DNA of 64,000 nucleotides from Candidatus Edwardsbacteria bacterium (GTDB lineage Bacteria > Edwardsbacteria > AC1 > EtOH8), in the NCBI GenBank assembly GCA_018821925.1, contig JAHJLF010000072.1, forward strand, positions 34,470 to 98,469. The letters are read 5' to 3'. How positions within the stretch are numbered: position 1 is the stretch's first letter; every line of letters starts with the position of its first letter. Positions 53,629-61,924 of the stretch are shown here, piece by piece. The position numbers and the translations under genes were made by a program. The notes under the pieces are model-generated. The model worked only from the letters and a program-made list of their open reading frames with translations. It had not been told where the DNA came from and searched no databases.

Positions 53629-55151
53629 TTTCATCAGCCGTACTGGGCATCGACGCCTATCCGGTGGAGATCGAGACCGATCTGGGCTCCAACATTCCCG
53701 GATTTGCCATGGTGGGCCTGCCGGATAATGCGGTGAAGGAATCCCGGGAGCGGGTGGAGAGCGCCATAAAAAACTCCAGCTTTGTCTTTCCCCTGAAGAG
53801 GATCACCGTCAACCTGGCGCCGGCCGATATTAAAAAAGAGGGCTCGGCTTTCGATCTTCCCATTGCCCTGGGGATCCTGGCGGCCCACGAGCAGGTGCTG
53901 TGCGATGACTTTGACAAGATCGCCATACTGGGCGAGCTTTCCCTGGATGGTAGTTTGCGGCCGGTGCGGGGCAGTCTGCCGATAGCAGCGGCCATGAGGG
54001 ATGCCGGATTTAAAGGACTGATGCTGCCGGCCGCAAATGCCCAGGAGGCAGCCATCGTGGAGGGAATAAATATCTATCCGGTGACCACCCTGAAACAGGC
54101 GGTTGCTTTTTTCAATAAGGAGACCGTGATAGAGGCCCACCGGGTCGACCTGGACAGGATATTCAGCGACAGCGCAGTTTACCCGGTGGATTTCTCTGAT
54201 GTCAAGGGGCAGGCCCATGTCAAGAGGGCCCTGGAGGTGGCGGCCGCCGGCGGCCACAATATTCTGATGATCGGACCGCCGGGCTCCGGCAAGACCATGC
54301 TGGCCAGGAGACTGCCCACCATTCTGCCCAAGATGTCCCTGGCCGAAGCCCTGGACACCACCAAGATCCACAGCGTGGCCGGCCTGCTGCCAGTCAATTC
54401 GGCCCTGGTGGCCACCAGGCCTTTCCGGACCCCGCACCACACCATCAGCGACGCCGGACTGATTGGCGGGGGCGCCCATCCCCGGCCGGGCGAGGTCTCC
54501 CTGGCTCATCACGGGGTGCTGTTTCTAGACGAACTGCCGGAATTCAATAAAAATGTTTTGGAAGTGATGCGCCAGCCGCTGGAGGATGGGAAGGTGACCA
54601 TATCGCGGGCGGCCATGTCCCTGACCTTTCCGGCCTCGTTCATGCTGGCCGCCGCCATGAACCCCTGTCCCTGCGGGTATTACACCGATCCCAACCACGA
54701 GTGCAACTGCAGTTCCCAGAGCATTCAAAAATACATGTCCAAGGTCTCCGGCCCGCTACTCGACAGGATAGACATCCATATAGAGGTGCCGGCTCTCAAG
54801 TACCAGGAGCTGACCCAAAAAGAACCCGGGGAATGCTCCTCGGCCATTCAAACCAGGGTTGACAAGGCCCGGGACGTACAGCTGAAAAGGTTTCAGGGCC
54901 GAAAGAACATCTTCTGCAATGCCCATATGCAGTCAAAAGATATCCGTAAATTCTGCACCATTGATGAATCCAGCGACGAACTGCTGCGTAATGCCATCAC
55001 CAAATTCGGCCTGTCGGCCAGGGCCTATGACAGGATCCTCAAGGTGTCACGCACCATTGCCGATCTGGACGGGTCGGAAAATATCTCCCAGGCCCAGATT
55101 GCCGAGGCCATACAATATCGCAGTCTGGACCGGAACGTATGGGGCCAGTGA
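53613..55151 (+). CDS. comM: ComM/YifB-type Mg-chelatase-like AAA+ ATPase
   Basis: A 512-residue protein. A Lon-like N-terminal domain ([33 protein letters not shown]) precedes the AAA+ core with Walker [10 protein letters not shown] and Walker [12 protein letters not shown] cysteine cluster [18 protein letters not shown] follows. ComM is a hexameric helicase promoting branch migration in transformation. I start it at 53613; ten further upstream codons in frame lie inside the glycosyltransferase gene. Confidence 0.94.
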   Translation: MLSKLISSAVLGIDAYPVEIETDLGSNIPGFAMVGLPDNAVKESRERVESAIKNSSFVFPLKRITVNLAPADIKKEGSAFDLPIALGILAAHEQVLCDDFDKIAILGELSLDGSLRPVRGSLPIAAAMRDAGFKGLMLPAANAQEAAIVEGINIYPVTTLKQAVAFFNKETVIEAHRVDLDRIFSDSAVYPVDFSDVKGQAHVKRALEVAAAGGHNILMIGPPGSGKTMLARRLPTILPKMSLAEALDTTKIHSVAGLLPVNSALVATRPFRTPHHTISDAGLIGGGAHPRPGEVSLAHHGVLFLDELPEFNKNVLEVMRQPLEDGKVTISRAAMSLTFPASFMLAAAMNPCPCGYYTDPNHECNCSSQSIQKYMSKVSGPLLDRIDIHIEVPALKYQELTQKEPGECSSAIQTRVDKARDVQLKRFQGRKNIFCNAHMQSKDIRKFCTIDESSDELLRNAITKFGLSARAYDRILKVSRTIADLDGSENISQAQIAEAIQYRSLDRNVWGQ

Positions 55152-55184
55152 AAATATTCAATCTCATAATACAAGGAGCAATAA

Positions 55185-55892
55185 ATGCAAAAAGGTATCC
55201 TATCCATAACGGCGGCGTTGTTGATTATGTTGTCAATGATCTCCTGCGGCGGGAAAAAGACAATAGCCAAACTTGATGCCGAGGACACTTTTGCCAGGGG
55301 CATGGAATATTTCAACCAGAAAAAATATGTGGATGCCATAGACGATTTCAAAGAGATCGTTTATAACTACTCCGGCACCAGGGTGGCCGCCGAAGCTTCA
55401 TATTACCTGGGGGAATGTTATTTTAACACCAAGGATTATGCCACTGCGGTTGACGAGTACCAGCATCTGACCTCCGACTATCCTTCCAGCCCCATGGCTG
55501 AAAAGGGTCTGTATCGCATGGCTTACGCTTATTACAAAATGTCGCCCAACTATGCCCTGGACCAGACCGAGACCGCCGAAAAAGCCAAAAGCACTTTGCA
55601 GTTGTATTTTGAACGCTACCCGGAGGGCCAGGAGGATGCCAGAAAGCTACTTCTTCAGGTAAATGAAAAGCTGGCCCGCAAGGATTACGAGTCGGGCTTG
55701 ATATATTTCAAGATGAAACAATATTCCCCGGCCCAGATATATTTCCAGGGCGTCATCAAAGATTATCCCGGCACTCCCTGGGCCGAGAAATCGGGCCAGA
55801 TGCTGGTGCAGATCGAACCGTTGTTGAAAAAAATGGCCCCGGCAAAACCGGAACCGACAGCTGACAGCACTAAAACCGACGAGACCAACTAG
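55185..55892 (+). CDS. bamD: Outer-membrane assembly lipoprotein BamD-like
   Basis: A 235-residue lipoprotein: signal with lipobox MISC (cysteine 21), then TPR-like repeats with the BamD pattern (YFNQKKYVDAIDDFKEIVYN, ASYYLGECYFNTKDYATAVD, then YPSSPMAEKGLYRMAYAYYK). It would assist barrel protein insertion through BamA, which fits the TonB receptors and PorV protein in the window. The C-terminus is a Pro/Thr/Lys tail. Generic YbgF/TPR lipoproteins look similar, so the exact assignment is probable rather than certain. Confidence 0.82.
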   Translation: MQKGILSITAALLIMLSMISCGGKKTIAKLDAEDTFARGMEYFNQKKYVDAIDDFKEIVYNYSGTRVAAEASYYLGECYFNTKDYATAVDEYQHLTSDYPSSPMAEKGLYRMAYAYYKMSPNYALDQTETAEKAKSTLQLYFERYPEGQEDARKLLLQVNEKLARKDYESGLIYFKMKQYSPAQIYFQGVIKDYPGTPWAEKSGQMLVQIEPLLKKMAPAKPEPTADSTKTDETN

Positions 55893-55901
55893 ATAAGCTG
55901 C

Positions 55902-56510
55902 ATGGCGGTGATCAAAAATAAAATAAAGAAAATCGGGATCTTCGGAGGCACCTTCGATCCCATCCATTACGGGCATTTGATAGCCGCCCAGAACGCCCTG
56001 GAGATCCTGGGGCTGGATAGGCTGATATTTGTCCCGGCCGGGAAGCCGCCTCATAAATGCAGCGGGAAGATATCCCCGCCCGTTATAAGATATAAAATGG
56101 TCAAGCTCGGCATTTTGGGCAATAAATATTTTGCGGCTTCAGATATCGAGCTGGCGTCTGATTGCGCCTCATATACCGTAGAAAGCCTGAGGAAGATCAA
56201 AAAATTATTTCCCAGTTCAGAATTATATCTGCTGATCGGCCTGGATCAGGCTTTGGCCCTTTCCACCTGGAGGAAGCCCGAGGAGATATTAAAAATATGC
56301 AAAGTAGTGGTTATGGCCCGGCCCGGCTACAGGACGGCGGATGTTGAGAACAAATGGAAAAAGAAGATAGTTTTCCTGCCGGTCCCGCTTATTGAGATCA
56401 GCGCTTCAAATATCCGGGAGAGAACCTTTCGCGGGGCCAGTATAGAATACCTGGTGCCGGCCAGGGTCCGGCAATACATCCAGCAGCAGGGGCTCTATAA
56501 AGATAAATGA
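55902..56510 (+). CDS. nadD: Nicotinate-nucleotide adenylyltransferase
   Basis: A 202-residue nucleotidyltransferase. IGIFGGTFDPIHYGHLIAAQ contains the HxGH site; FVPAGKPPHK, LLIGLDQALALSTW and the late PLIEISASNIRERTFRG (ISSTxxR-like) are diagnostic. It adenylates nicotinate mononucleotide in NAD synthesis. Its stop overlaps the next gene's start (ATGA). Confidence 0.95.
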   Translation: MAVIKNKIKKIGIFGGTFDPIHYGHLIAAQNALEILGLDRLIFVPAGKPPHKCSGKISPPVIRYKMVKLGILGNKYFAASDIELASDCASYTVESLRKIKKLFPSSELYLLIGLDQALALSTWRKPEEILKICKVVVMARPGYRTADVENKWKKKIVFLPVPLIEISASNIRERTFRGASIEYLVPARVRQYIQQQGLYKDK

Positions 56511-59500
56511 CGGATTTATGCGATAAAACGATGGACCCCCAGAATAGCAACTCTCCAGTATCAATTTCATTCTGGCAAAAACTGACCGACAAGATGGATT
56601 TTGCCAAGAGCCGCCCGGCTATCCGGCCGGGATGCGAGGAGGCCCATTTTGTCAGCCGCGACGGCAAAGAGTTTTACGTCCTGAAGTCCCCCGGCGGAGA
56701 CGGCTATATCCGCCTTTCGGCCAAGGATCATTTCCTATTTACACTGCTCGACGGCAGCCGGATGGTCCAGGAGGTCCTGGTGGAGTATTTCAGGAAATAC
56801 GGCGCCCTGGCCTTCTCCCGGTTGGGGACCCTGGTGCAGGAGCTTTTCAAAGGGGGCTTTCTTTCCGAAAGCCCAAAATCTTTCTACGGCAGGCTTCTCA
56901 AGAAGATCAAGCTGGATAAACCGCTGGTTAAACTTATTGATTTCGCAAAATCTTTACCCCGGCGGCAGTGGCCGATTGCAAATATTGACAACGGCATCAC
57001 CGGGCTGTATGAAAAAGGCTTCAAACTGTTCTATTTTCGGCCGGTACAGATGGTTGCGGCCGTGTTTTCCTTAGCGGGATTTTTTATGTTTGCCCATCTA
57101 TTCAGGACCGGAGAATACAGCCTGCTTAAATCGTCCGGCTCGGTTGTTTTGGGGTTGGCGGTACTGGTGCTCCTCAATTATGTTTCCATTGTGGCCCATG
57201 AGCTATCGCACGCCCTGGCCTGCAAACATTACGGAAGGCGCATCAACAGCGGCGGGGTGATAATAAATACCATCTTTCCATCTTTCTATGTTGATATCAC
57301 GGACACCTGGCTGCTGCCCAAGCGAAAAAGGATATTGATATCCCTGATAGGGCCATTCTCCCAGGCTTTTATTGCCGGAATCATGTCGGCGGTAATAATA
57401 CTGTTCCCCAATCTTTTCATCAATCCGCTGCTTTATAAATTTGCTTTCCTATCTTACCTAACAGTGTTCCTCAACCTCAATCCGCTGCTGGAGCTGGACG
57501 GATATTACGTTCTGATAGACTGGTTAGAGATCCCGGGCCTTAAGGCCAAGGCCTCCAATTTTGTCAAAAAACAGCTATGGCCTAAAATCAAGGCAAAAGA
57601 GCCGTTTAGCTGGCAGGACAAGGTCTTCACGGCCTACGGCCTGGGCGCCATTGCTTGGTCGGTATTAGCCCTGGTTATAGTCGGGTATTTCTGGCGGATA
57701 AGGGCTCAGCAGATAGGGAGCCATTTTTTCAACGCCACCAGCCAGCAGTTGCGCCTGATGCTTCTATTGGGGGTTGGTGTGATTATCTTGGCGGCAATGG
57801 GCGCAGCTTATAAAAAGATAAGACTTATGGCTGTCAACCTCTTGAAGGCTTTTACCGATCTGATATACCGCAGGCCGGCCATCATGGCTGGGGTTTTATT
57901 TCTGCTTTGTTTGTTAAGCTCGTTTGGTTACAGCTATATTCGGGGATGGTCGGCAATCGTTATCGCAATCATTTTTGCCTTGGCGCTGGGAGCTCTTTCC
58001 CAGAGGGTTTATTCATATTACAAAGGATCCTCATTGTGGCTGGTGCTGCTGGGGCTTCTTCTGGCGGCTTTGGGAAGCCTATTCATAAAGATATTTCCGG
58101 TTGGCCTCAGGCCGGCCATTTGGTTGACGGGATCAGTGGCATTGTTTGCCGCCACCTATACCCAATTCTCCTTCTCTAGCCTTCGCCGCTGGCGGCAGTG
58201 GCAGAGGATATTGTGGGGCGGGCTGTGGTTCGGAATTCTGGTATTAGTGGGGTATTTCCACGGGATGTCCACTTCGCGGACCCTGTCCATAATGCTTTCC
58301 TCCACGGCCTTTTTGATGTTGTTGTCGTTAGTGTGGCACAATATGGGATCCTCGCTGGAATATTTCTGGATATATTTTTTACTGGGGATCATTTCCTGGA
58401 ACATTATCCTTTTGTTCTCCCTATACAATTTTGGTTTTCTGGCCGCCCTGCTGCTGGTGTTTGCCGTATTTTGGCTGTATTTGATCATAAAAAGCGCCCG
58501 TTGGCTGCCGGAGAACGCAACCTTTGAACCGGCATCGTCCGAAAAAAGAAGAATGCGCCAGGCAGCCATAAAGATATACCGCATGTCCCGCAGTTATTTT
58601 GCCTCGTTCTTCGGAGAGGGGCAGGCCCGGGCGATGGACGACCGCCTTAATCTGATCATGATAGAAAGGAACTGGCCGATTCGCCTTTACGGCAACGGAA
58701 GCGAGGAACGATTTGAGCGCAGCGCCGGCATAGTCGACCGGAGCCGGGCCTTTAGGGGCATGCTGGATGAAGTGTTGAATTACCTTTCGCATGAGGTGGG
58801 CGATTATTTTGCCAGGAATACGATAAAAACGGCCTATCAAAGCCTTTACTGGGAGGAACGGGAGATAGCCCAGCAGTATATAATGAAGGATTCGCAGTGG
58901 GCCAAGGACCTGGCCGTGGCCAACCTCAAACAAGAGAAACGTGACGCCCAGAACGTCATTGCCGGAGTGGCAAGATTTTGGGAACTGAGCGAAGAGGAAA
59001 CAACCTTATTCTATTCCCACCTCAAGGAAGAAAGGGTCCGTTCCGGAGAGATGATCATACGGCAGGGCGAGCAGGGCGATAAGTTCTATATCGTCAAATC
59101 CGGCCAGGTGGAGGTGACAATCTCCCGTAAAGGCGAGCCCGATCTGATGGCGGCCAAACTTTCCCGCGGAGATTATTTCGGAGAGATTGCCCTGATCAAG
59201 AACGTCCCCCGAACCGCATCGGTAAAAGCCGTGGCCGATTGCTCCCTGCTGGTACTGGAACGGAAGGATTTCGAATCGCTGATGGCCAGAAAGGTGGATC
59301 TGGCGGTCCGGATCGATCGGCTGATAGAGAACCGGGGTTTTTTGATAAGGCTGCCGCTGTTTGCCGAGTTTGCCCCGGCTCAGGTGGCGATGGCCGCCTC
59401 CCGGCTGGTTCCTGAAAGATACCACCCCGGACAACCGGTAATAACTCAAGGGGAAATAGGCGACAGTTTCTTCATCATCAAAGAGGGCCGTTTGGATGTA

Positions 59501-59749
59501 CTGGTAACGAAGGGCGGGCAGAAGAACAAGGTGGCCGAGCTGGGCCCCGGCGAGTATTTTGGCGAGATAGCATTGCTGCTTGATGTTCCTCGCACGGCTG
59601 ATGTTGTGGCCGGGACTGAATGTCTGGTGCTCCGGCTCCATAAGGACGACTTTAAAAGCCTTTTAGGCGAGCAGTTGTATTTTGCCAAAAGTTTAGAGCG
59701 AACGTCAAGCCGGAGGATGAGCGATACCAGGCACAAGGTCAGTTCATAG
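56507..59749 (+). CDS. M50 (S2P-like) membrane metalloprotease fused to two cyclic-nucleotide-binding domains
   Basis: A 1080-residue protein with an unusual architecture. Residues about 45-120 resemble the PqqD-like domain of YydH-type M50 proteins (GYIRLSAKDHFLFTLLDGSR). The M50 core has HELSH (H231, E232, H235) and NLNPLLELDGYY (D331), the expected zinc ligands. Roughly 14 or more membrane helices extend to about residue 670. A helical cytosolic region (670-825) leads to two CNB domains (about 828-925 and 945-1050) with complete phosphate cassettes FGEIALIKNVPRTA and FGEIALLLDVPRTA. It overlaps nadD by four bases. A cyclic nucleotide probably gates the protease. Substrate unknown; loss of proteolytic activity with transport function is an alternative. 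Confidence 0.88.
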   Translation: MTDLCDKTMDPQNSNSPVSISFWQKLTDKMDFAKSRPAIRPGCEEAHFVSRDGKEFYVLKSPGGDGYIRLSAKDHFLFTLLDGSRMVQEVLVEYFRKYGALAFSRLGTLVQELFKGGFLSESPKSFYGRLLKKIKLDKPLVKLIDFAKSLPRRQWPIANIDNGITGLYEKGFKLFYFRPVQMVAAVFSLAGFFMFAHLFRTGEYSLLKSSGSVVLGLAVLVLLNYVSIVAHELSHALACKHYGRRINSGGVIINTIFPSFYVDITDTWLLPKRKRILISLIGPFSQAFIAGIMSAVIILFPNLFINPLLYKFAFLSYLTVFLNLNPLLELDGYYVLIDWLEIPGLKAKASNFVKKQLWPKIKAKEPFSWQDKVFTAYGLGAIAWSVLALVIVGYFWRIRAQQIGSHFFNATSQQLRLMLLLGVGVIILAAMGAAYKKIRLMAVNLLKAFTDLIYRRPAIMAGVLFLLCLLSSFGYSYIRGWSAIVIAIIFALALGALSQRVYSYYKGSSLWLVLLGLLLAALGSLFIKIFPVGLRPAIWLTGSVALFAATYTQFSFSSLRRWRQWQRILWGGLWFGILVLVGYFHGMSTSRTLSIMLSSTAFLMLLSLVWHNMGSSLEYFWIYFLLGIISWNIILLFSLYNFGFLAALLLVFAVFWLYLIIKSARWLPENATFEPASSEKRRMRQAAIKIYRMSRSYFASFFGEGQARAMDDRLNLIMIERNWPIRLYGNGSEERFERSAGIVDRSRAFRGMLDEVLNYLSHEVGDYFARNTIKTAYQSLYWEEREIAQQYIMKDSQWAKDLAVANLKQEKRDAQNVIAGVARFWELSEEETTLFYSHLKEERVRSGEMIIRQGEQGDKFYIVKSGQVEVTISRKGEPDLMAAKLSRGDYFGEIALIKNVPRTASVKAVADCSLLVLERKDFESLMARKVDLAVRIDRLIENRGFLIRLPLFAEFAPAQVAMAASRLVPERYHPGQPVITQGEIGDSFFIIKEGRLDVLVTKGGQKNKVAELGPGEYFGEIALLLDVPRTADVVAGTECLVLRLHKDDFKSLLGEQLYFAKSLERTSSRRMSDTRHKVSS

Positions 59750-59795
59750 CAAGGAAAATAACCGGCGCCGGGATCTAAATTTATCTGATTTTCAA

Positions 59796-59825
59796 TTGAC
59801 AACCGACAAGCATAAATAATACAAT
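59796..59825 (+). promoter_or_regulatory. Sigma-70-type promoter before the PHP gene
   Basis: TTGACA (59796-59801) and TACAAT (59820-59825) are 18 bases apart. The PHP start codon lies 20 bases after the -10 box, so the leader is short. Confidence 0.75.
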
Positions 59826-59845
59826 AGAAAAGCGGGTCCGATAGC

Positions 59846-60553
59846 TTGATTATCAAAGACCTTCACACCCACACAATATTTTCTGACGGGAAACTTACTC
59901 CGGAAGAAGTATGCTCCATAGCCAATGCCAAGGGATACCTAGTGGGTATCTCCGATCACTGCGGCGAAGGGAGCTTCCAGATAAATAGCGATGATCAATT
60001 CAGGCAGTATCTTCAGGCTTTGGAAGGGCTCTCGGTGTTCAAATCGGCCGAGTTAGATCTGGGCACCCAAATCGGAATATCTCAGCCACTGCTGGGCAAA
60101 TGCGATTATCTCATCGGAGGTGTGCATTCGATAGGCGATTTGAATTTTTTCGACAACCAGGCACGATTGCCGGCGTACCAGGCAATCGTTGAACAGATGC
60201 TGGATCTGATCGAAACAAAGGCCCAGCAGTACAGGTTTCAAATACTGGCCCATCCCGGGCTGCTTCCTTTAAAACTCAGGCCGGAGTCAGGCAGTATCCT
60301 TGGCAATAAATGGAGCCAGCGCCTGGTGGAGCTGGCTCTGAAATACGGTTTTGCTTTGGAGATAAATACCCGGTGGGAACTCCCGGCATATGAAACGATC
60401 CAAACTGCTTTGGAGGCCGGGGTAAGGTTCTCATTGGGATCGGACGGCCACGGCCGGGATACCGTCTGCCGTCTGGACTACTCATTGGAAATGGTGGGAA
60501 AAGCGGGAATCTGCCCGGACAGGATATTTGATGCCGGAATGTTATCCGGCTGA
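59846..60553 (+). CDS. PHP-domain phosphoesterase
   Basis: A 235-residue TIM-barrel metallo-hydrolase. Metal ligands are visible in DLHTHTIFSDG (H7, H9, D14), GISDHCGEG, GGVHSIGD, LAHPGLL and SLGSDGHGRD. PHP proteins include histidinol phosphatases, polymerase exonucleases and trinucleotide phosphodiesterases; the substrate here is unknown. The start is a TTG at 59846, read as L-I-I-K-D-L-H-T-H; no better ATG exists upstream. Its end overlaps the convergent CNB gene by 12 bases. A nucleotide phosphodiesterase role would suit the setting but is speculation. Confidence 0.85.
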   Translation: MIIKDLHTHTIFSDGKLTPEEVCSIANAKGYLVGISDHCGEGSFQINSDDQFRQYLQALEGLSVFKSAELDLGTQIGISQPLLGKCDYLIGGVHSIGDLNFFDNQARLPAYQAIVEQMLDLIETKAQQYRFQILAHPGLLPLKLRPESGSILGNKWSQRLVELALKYGFALEINTRWELPAYETIQTALEAGVRFSLGSDGHGRDTVCRLDYSLEMVGKAGICPDRIFDAGMLSG

Positions 60554-61000
60554 AAGGATGCCCTCGATCCGTTCATTTAAAACCCGGATCCTGGCAGAAA
60601 GCACCCGGGCCAGTGACAGCATCATTTTGGCGGCAATCTTGGGATCCTTTTCCACCAGGTAGGCGATGTGCTTTCTGGTCAATATAAAGATCTCGGTCTG
60701 CTCTAGGGCTACCACATTGGCCGATCGGGGAGCTTTGTCTAAAAGAGACATCTCGCCGAAAAACTTTCCGGTTCCCAGCTCGGCCAGGATAATATCCGTC
60801 TGATCGGAGGGAAGGCTTATCTGTACCTTGCCGCTTTTTACCATATAAAGGCTGTCCCCAGGGGCGTCCTTTTGACAGATCAATGCTCCGGGCATGAAGC
60901 TTTCGGCATCGGTGGACATGATCTGAGTAATCTTCATAAATTCTTCATCGGTCAATTCCTGAAAAAGCAGGCATTGACGCAGGCCGGTAATCTCGTCCAT
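60542..61000 (-). CDS. Stand-alone cyclic-nucleotide-binding domain protein
   Basis: A 152-residue protein consisting of one CNB domain plus a C-terminal helix. The phosphate-binding cassette GKFFGEMSLLDKAPRSANV has the conserved Glu and Arg, so ligand binding is likely. There is no helix-turn-helix, kinase or channel part, so it cannot act as a CRP-type repressor or activator itself. I start it at 61000 (read on the minus strand), where AAAGGA precedes the ATG. It is divergent from the next CNB gene across 38 bases. Confidence 0.88.
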   Translation of the reverse strand: MDEITGLRQCLLFQELTDEEFMKITQIMSTDAESFMPGALICQKDAPGDSLYMVKSGKVQISLPSDQTDIILAELGTGKFFGEMSLLDKAPRSANVVALEQTEIFILTRKHIAYLVEKDPKIAAKMMLSLARVLSARIRVLNERIEGILSAG

Positions 61001-61038
61001 GTAAATATCCTTTCTTTTATTTTTAGGAGGAAGCCACA

Positions 61039-61491
61039 ATGACTAATATTGTTGACATACTTAAAGGTAACAACCTGTTCAGCGCCCTTACCCCTGAGGA
61101 GTTGGAGAGGATATCCCGGCTGATCTTCGTAAGGGCCTACCGGGCCGGCAGAACCCTGTTTTTTGAGGGCACTCCGGGGGAGGTAATGTACCTGATCCAT
61201 TCCGGCAAGGTCGGGATATACAAGACCGTAAAAGATAAGGACGAACTGTTGCTGGCCACCCTTGGCCCCGGCAGTTATTTCGGGGAGATGTCGCTGCTGG
61301 ATTCCCAGCCCCGTTCAGCCACCGCCAGAATAGCCGAGGACGGAGAGTTGGTGGTAATCACCAAGAAGGTCTTTGAACAGATGCTGGAAACCGACCCCAG
61401 GATAACGTCAAAACTCCTGATCACCCTGGTAAAGGTGGCATTGCATCGCTTAAGGACGACAGACGAAAAATTCAAGGATCAGAATAACTGA
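61039..61491 (+). CDS. Stand-alone cyclic-nucleotide-binding domain protein
   Basis: A 150-residue single CNB protein. NIVDILKGNNLFSALTPEEL leads into the barrel, the cassette is GSYFGEMSLLDSQPRSATA with intact Glu and Arg, and the C-terminal helix is basic. The two CNB proteins are clearly paralogous. TTTTTAGGAGGAAG precedes the ATG. Without an output domain it probably acts by binding a partner, possibly the M50-CNB protein or the small helical protein downstream. Confidence 0.9.
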   Translation: MTNIVDILKGNNLFSALTPEELERISRLIFVRAYRAGRTLFFEGTPGEVMYLIHSGKVGIYKTVKDKDELLLATLGPGSYFGEMSLLDSQPRSATARIAEDGELVVITKKVFEQMLETDPRITSKLLITLVKVALHRLRTTDEKFKDQNN

Positions 61492-61541
61492 TGTCAATCA
61501 CTATATAGCATAGCAAAAGAAGACTTTGCTGTCAAGAAATA

Positions 61542-61898
61542 ATGAATCTTTTTAAACCGGGAGAACTGGATATGAACAAACCTCCACCGAAAACCGACAA
61601 GGCTACCCCCATCCAAAAAAAGAACTACGCATATTACCTTAAGCTGGTTGTCTTTTTGGAAAAATTAAAAAGGGAAAGCGATATGGAACTGGGGCCGAAA
61701 CTGCTGGATAAGATCATTGATGCCCAGAGGGAGGGGGAATTGGCTTCCGAACAGGTGATGGAGCTTTCGGAGAGGATCCAGCGTTGGGTGGAAAAGCAGC
61801 TCGAGTATTTTGCCAGCCAGGAATTCGAGATGAAAAAGCTGCTTAGGGCCATGGAACTCGGCGATCGCAGGTTAAGAAAATCCAAAAGTTCCGCTTAG
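61542..61898 (+). CDS. Small charged helical protein of unknown function
   Basis: A 118-residue soluble protein, probably helical throughout, with many Glu, Lys, Leu and Met residues (NYAYYLKLVVFLEKLKRE, EFEMKKLLRAMELG). An ATG at 61572 (behind GGGAGAAC) is an alternative start, giving about 108 residues. It lies between a CNB gene and the adenylate cyclase, 26 bases before the latter, suggesting a role in the same circuit. No known domain is recognised. Confidence 0.6.
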   Translation: MNLFKPGELDMNKPPPKTDKATPIQKKNYAYYLKLVVFLEKLKRESDMELGPKLLDKIIDAQREGELASEQVMELSERIQRWVEKQLEYFASQEFEMKKLLRAMELGDRRLRKSKSSA

Positions 61899-61924
61899 CG
61901 AGTGATATAAAAAAGGAGCCAGTA

